Under the pieces are notes generated by a model. The model was not told the DNA's origin. It did not search any database and saw only the letters and a list, made by a program, of their open reading frames with translations. Shown here one piece after another: positions 14,862 through 17,622 of a DNA stretch of 17,622 nt. A program made the translations under genes and the position numbers. This DNA comes from Spirochaetales bacterium (GTDB lineage Bacteria > Spirochaetota > Spirochaetia > SZUA-6 > DRHE01). The stretch lies in the NCBI GenBank assembly GCA_016930895.1, contig JAFGFV010000470.1, forward strand, positions 1 to 17,622, read 5' to 3'. Each line of letters opens with the position of its first letter. Positions within the stretch are counted from its first letter, which is position 1.

Positions 14862-15446
14862 CTACGACCGCGGGAAGCAGAGCCGCACCGTATCGGCCAC
14901 GAGCCTGAGCCAGGCGGTCCGGTCGGCCGGTTCGAGATGGTGCATGTCCCGCAGCACGTGTATTCCGAAGCCCTCCAGCCCGCAGTAGGCGAACACGGCC
15001 TGCCGCCAGAAAGCTTCGAGCACGCCCGGATCCTCCTCCGCGGTGGTATCCGTGCAGGCAAAGACCAGGGCCCTTTTCCCCGAGAGCAGGGGGACCTTGC
15101 GCTTCCTGAGGAACTCCTCCCCTTCGAACTCGTAGGCCACCCCGGGACGAAAGATCCGATCGACCCAACCCTTCATCAGGGCCGGGGGCAGTCCCCACCA
15201 GTCGGGGTGCACCGCGACCAGACCGCCGCAGGCGGCCAGCTCTTCGGCGTGCTCCAGCACGCGGGCATCGAAGCTGACCCCGCGCCGCAACTCCTCCGGC
15301 GGGAGCACGGGGTCGAAGCCTTCGGCGTACAGGTCGTGTAGCCGCGGAGCGTGGCCCTGCTCCACCAGGGTCGCCGTGACCCGCTCGGCCACGACATGGT
15401 TGAAGCTTCCGGGCAGAGGATGGCACAGGATCACCTGGACGTCCAT
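14862..15446 (-). CDS. NAD(P)H:quinone oxidoreductase, flavodoxin-fold (MdaB/KefF-like)
   Basis: A 194-residue protein of the NQO1/MdaB/KefF flavodoxin-like family. Near the N-terminus HPLPGSFNH (9-17) is the flavin phosphate loop. HPDWWGLPPALMKGWVDRIF (80-99) is the family hallmark, and PGVAYEF follows. These enzymes pass two electrons from NAD(P)H through FMN or FAD to quinones or related electrophiles in the cytoplasm, which protects against quinone stress. The ATG at 15446 follows GGAAGGGG at good spacing; a TTG two codons earlier is less likely. The length is normal for the family. It is divergent from the suf regulator, with 235 bases between, so the two could share control from this region (inference). 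The exact substrate is not readable. Confidence 0.9.
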   Translation of the reverse strand: MDVQVILCHPLPGSFNHVVAERVTATLVEQGHAPRLHDLYAEGFDPVLPPEELRRGVSFDARVLEHAEELAACGGLVAVHPDWWGLPPALMKGWVDRIFRPGVAYEFEGEEFLRKRKVPLLSGKRALVFACTDTTAEEDPGVLEAFWRQAVFAYCGLEGFGIHVLRDMHHLEPADRTAWLRLVADTVRLCFPRS

Positions 15447-15538
15447 GCTCAACCCCTTCCCGTGCAGAGCGTGAGGGGCAATCCCTCGGTCGGCGCAAGA
15501 CGGCTTCTCATTTCCTGCTGCTCCTCATCTTCAAGCTA

Positions 15539-15558
15539 ACGATCCGGCGAGGGATCGT
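15539..15558. repeat. 7-bp inverted repeat between the quinone reductase and suf regulator genes
   Basis: ACGATCC (15539-15545) and GGATCGT (15552-15558) surround six bases. No T-run follows on either strand, so it is unlikely to be a terminator. It lies about 100 bases upstream of the quinone reductase start and could be an operator. Confidence 0.35.
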
Positions 15559-15611
15559 CAAAGAAGCGGAGCGCCTGCCCGGTTCACTCGCAATGCAAAA
15601 GTCGCCTGATT

Positions 15612-15636
15612 ATACTTGACAAATGCACTCAGCTAT
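15612..15636 (+). promoter_or_regulatory. IscR type 1-like operator upstream of the suf regulator gene
   Basis: The 25 bases starting ATACTTGAC and ending ACTCAGCTAT match the IscR type 1 consensus (half-sites ATASYYGAC and AGTCRRSTAT with a seven-base middle, less conserved) at 22 of 25 positions. TTGACA (15616-15621), a perfect -35, lies inside the site, so binding should block polymerase. The -10 is unclear: TATAGT (15634-15639) and TATATA (15645-15650) are at awkward spacings. The site is 46-70 bases before the regulator start, consistent with autorepression. Confidence 0.7.
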
Positions 15637-15681
15637 AGTAAGGGTATATAAGACTGAATCGATCCGATATGGGAGCGCGCG

Positions 15682-16113
15682 GTGCAGTTTCAGAAAGACG
15701 TGGAGTACGGCCTGGTTACCTTGACCGCCCTCGGTGAGAGCGAGGGGCTGGTGTCCGCCTCGCAGCTGTCGGGGAGCCTGAGCATTCCCCGGAGTCTCGA
15801 GGCCAAGATCCTGCAGCGGCTGCAGAAAGGCGGCCTGATCGAGGCCGTGCGGGGACAGCGGGGCGGGTACAGGCTGCGCAGACCCCTGAAGGCAATCACG
15901 GTGCAGGAGGTCATCGAGACCCTGAGGGGCAGCGAGCGCCTGACCCCCTGCCTGCGCGGGGAGGAGTGCGCCCGGATGGATTCCTGTACGATCCGCCGGG
16001 GAGTGGTTTCCCTCCAGGGCCTGTTCGACGTGCTGCTGAGCTCTGTGACCCTTGCCCAGCTGGCCGGGCGGTCCGAGGGCCTGGTGGAGGCCAGGGTGAA
16101 GGCCGAGGCATGA
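15682..16113 (+). CDS. Rrf2-family [2Fe-2S] transcriptional regulator of the suf operon (IscR/SufR-like)
   Basis: A 143-residue Rrf2 regulator. The winged helix spans about residues 1-70: FQKDVEYGLVTLTAL, SIPRSLEAKILQRLQKGGLIEA, and the wing RGQRGGYRL. Cys90, Cys96 and Cys102 are spaced C-x5-C-x5-C exactly as the three cluster cysteines of E. coli IscR. The fourth IscR ligand, a histidine three residues after the last cysteine, is replaced by arginine (Arg105), so the cluster must be held differently or be more labile. The GTG start has GGGAG at six bases and gives the standard N-terminus. It is first in a suf operon, has an IscR-like operator in front, and its stop overlaps the next start (ATGA). 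It probably represses the operon when Fe-S clusters are sufficient (inference from family). Confidence 0.9.
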   Translation: MQFQKDVEYGLVTLTALGESEGLVSASQLSGSLSIPRSLEAKILQRLQKGGLIEAVRGQRGGYRLRRPLKAITVQEVIETLRGSERLTPCLRGEECARMDSCTIRRGVVSLQGLFDVLLSSVTLAQLAGRSEGLVEARVKAEA

Positions 16114-16412
16114 TAGACAGAGAGGACGTGCTCGACGAGCTGCGCAACATTCTGGATCCGGAGCTGCAGCTCAACCTGGTGGATCTGGGGTTGATATACC
16201 GGGTGGAGGTGGCGGAAGACGGGATCGACGTCGACTACACATTGACCACCCCCGGGTGCCCGGAGGGACCCATGATCGAGAGGGAGATACGGGAGACCCT
16301 GATGGAGATCACGGACCTCGACGACATTCGGGTCAACCTGGTGTGGGAGCCCCGTTGGGGCCCCGAGCGGATGAGCGAGGAGCTGCGCCTGTCCATGGGG
16401 TATCCGATCTGA
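16110..16412 (+). CDS. MIP18 family protein (SufT-like, DUF59)
   Basis: A 100-residue single-domain MIP18/DUF59 protein. LDPELQLNLVDLGLIY (15-30) carries the DPE motif, TTPGCPEGP (46-54) holds the conserved cysteine (Cys50), and VNLVWEPRW follows. Such proteins assist Fe-S cluster maturation or insertion; relatives include SufT and the PaaD branch. The placement beside suf genes argues for the former. The ATG at 16110 overlaps the regulator's stop by four bases, which implies coupled translation, and leaves the normal family length with nothing missing. It is followed by sufC after 27 bases. The gene symbol sufT is likely but is used for several related genes, so it is left out. Confidence 0.9.
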   Translation: MIDREDVLDELRNILDPELQLNLVDLGLIYRVEVAEDGIDVDYTLTTPGCPEGPMIEREIRETLMEITDLDDIRVNLVWEPRWGPERMSEELRLSMGYPI

Positions 16413-16439
16413 CGGCGCCGCGGGCGGCGAGGAGGAACG

Positions 16440-17244
<805 letters not shown>

Positions 17245-17270
<26 letters not shown>

Positions 17271-17622
17271 GATCGGGGAATACCGGCACGGCTTCTCCTA
17301 TCCCGACATCTCGGTGTTCAGGACCCGGAAGGGCCTGAGCGAAGGGGCGGTCCACGCCATCTCGGAGCACAAGAACGAGCCGGAGTGGATGCGCAAATTC
17401 CGCCTCCGGGCCCTCAAGGCCTTCTACAAGAAAACCATGCCCAACTGGGGGGCGGACCTCTCCGCCCTGGACTTCGACAATATCTACTACTACGCCAAGC
17501 CCGTCGAAGAGCAGAAGCGCAGTTGGGAAGACGTGCCGGAGTACATCCGCAGGACCTTCGACCGCATCGGCATCCCGGAGGCGGAGAAGAAGTTCCTGGC
17601 CGGGGTCGGGGCCCAGTACGAC
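17245..17622 (+). CDS. sufB: Fe-S cluster assembly scaffold SufB, N-terminal part (runs off the window)
   Basis: The first 126 residues are visible and the frame is open to the last base. The sequence is highly characteristic of SufB: ISEHKNEPEWMRKFRLRAL, MPNWGADLSALDFDNIYYY, EEQKRSWEDVPEYIRRTF and EAEKKFLAGVGAQYD. SufB is the scaffold on which the cluster forms, in complex with SufC and SufD. The ATG at 17245 lies within the end of sufC in another frame, with GAGGAGG (17232-17238) as ribosome site, so the two subunits are translationally coupled. The catalytic cysteine and the beta-helix core are outside the window. sufD and sufS probably follow (expectation from family operons, not seen). 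Confidence 0.95.

Noticed and set aside
13400..15061. A 553-codon open frame on the minus strand
   Set aside because: It is antisense to the MFS gene, has low-complexity Gln/Gly/His composition, and overlaps well-supported genes.
15616..15639. TTGACA with TATAGT as a standard sigma-70 promoter
   Set aside because: The spacer is only 12 bases; the hexamers are noted within the operator instead of being called as a promoter.

Overview
The window is GC-rich, densely coded bacterial DNA with mixed ATG/GTG starts and good Shine-Dalgarno sites. It carries a SUF iron-sulfur operon under an IscR-type regulator, sigma-54 machinery, and a secreted caspase-like protein. This suits a free-living, metabolically versatile bacterium of the proteobacterial or Desulfobacterota/Myxococcota kind. 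No rRNA, tRNA or phylogenetic marker is present, so the lineage stays open. No CRISPR array, tRNA, rRNA or intact insertion sequence was seen.

Layout. (1) 1-2102, plus strand: the end of a membrane protein, then an extended SDR (epimerase/3-beta-HSD-like) and an overlapping classical SDR, apparently one operon. (2) 2103-6918, plus strand: three tightly packed genes for an exported caspase-like protein with a beta-barrel-like C-terminus, an exported DUF4384-like protein, and a membrane-anchored sigma-54 activator (CHASE2, three TM segments, AAA+, Fis-type HTH). A sigma-54 promoter match (GG-N10-GC, 2171-2186) precedes the first gene. (3) 6988-8025, minus strand: an alpha/beta-hydrolase lipoprotein gene with an even better sigma-54 promoter match (8010-8025) and a 9-bp inverted repeat at typical enhancer distance. 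(4) 8026-8627: mostly non-coding, with small repeats and one doubtful short ORF. (5) 8628-11984, minus strand: a two-gene sugar operon, a GH51 alpha-L-arabinofuranosidase carrying an N-terminal CGDB/DUF6379-like domain, then a GPH-family sugar:cation symporter. (6) 12108-14821, plus strand: an FAD/NAD(P)-dependent oxidoreductase with a palindrome in its promoter, then an MFS exporter-like protein. (7) 14862-15446, minus strand: an NAD(P)H:quinone oxidoreductase of the flavodoxin-fold family. (8) 15612-17622, plus strand: an IscR-type operator, an Rrf2-family [2Fe-2S] regulator, a MIP18 (SufT-like) protein, SufC and the start of SufB, which runs off the window.

Most notable hypothesis: 2171-8025 forms one self-contained sigma-54 regulon. 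A CHASE2 domain senses something outside the cytoplasm, the same polypeptide activates sigma-54 RNA polymerase, and the outputs are an exported caspase/barrel protein, an exported DUF4384 protein and a lipid-anchored hydrolase. The domains and promoter motifs are visible in the sequence; the wiring and function are inferred. The secondary theme is Fe-S/redox control: an IscR-like site at the suf operon and a related-looking promoter at the FAD oxidoreductase gene.
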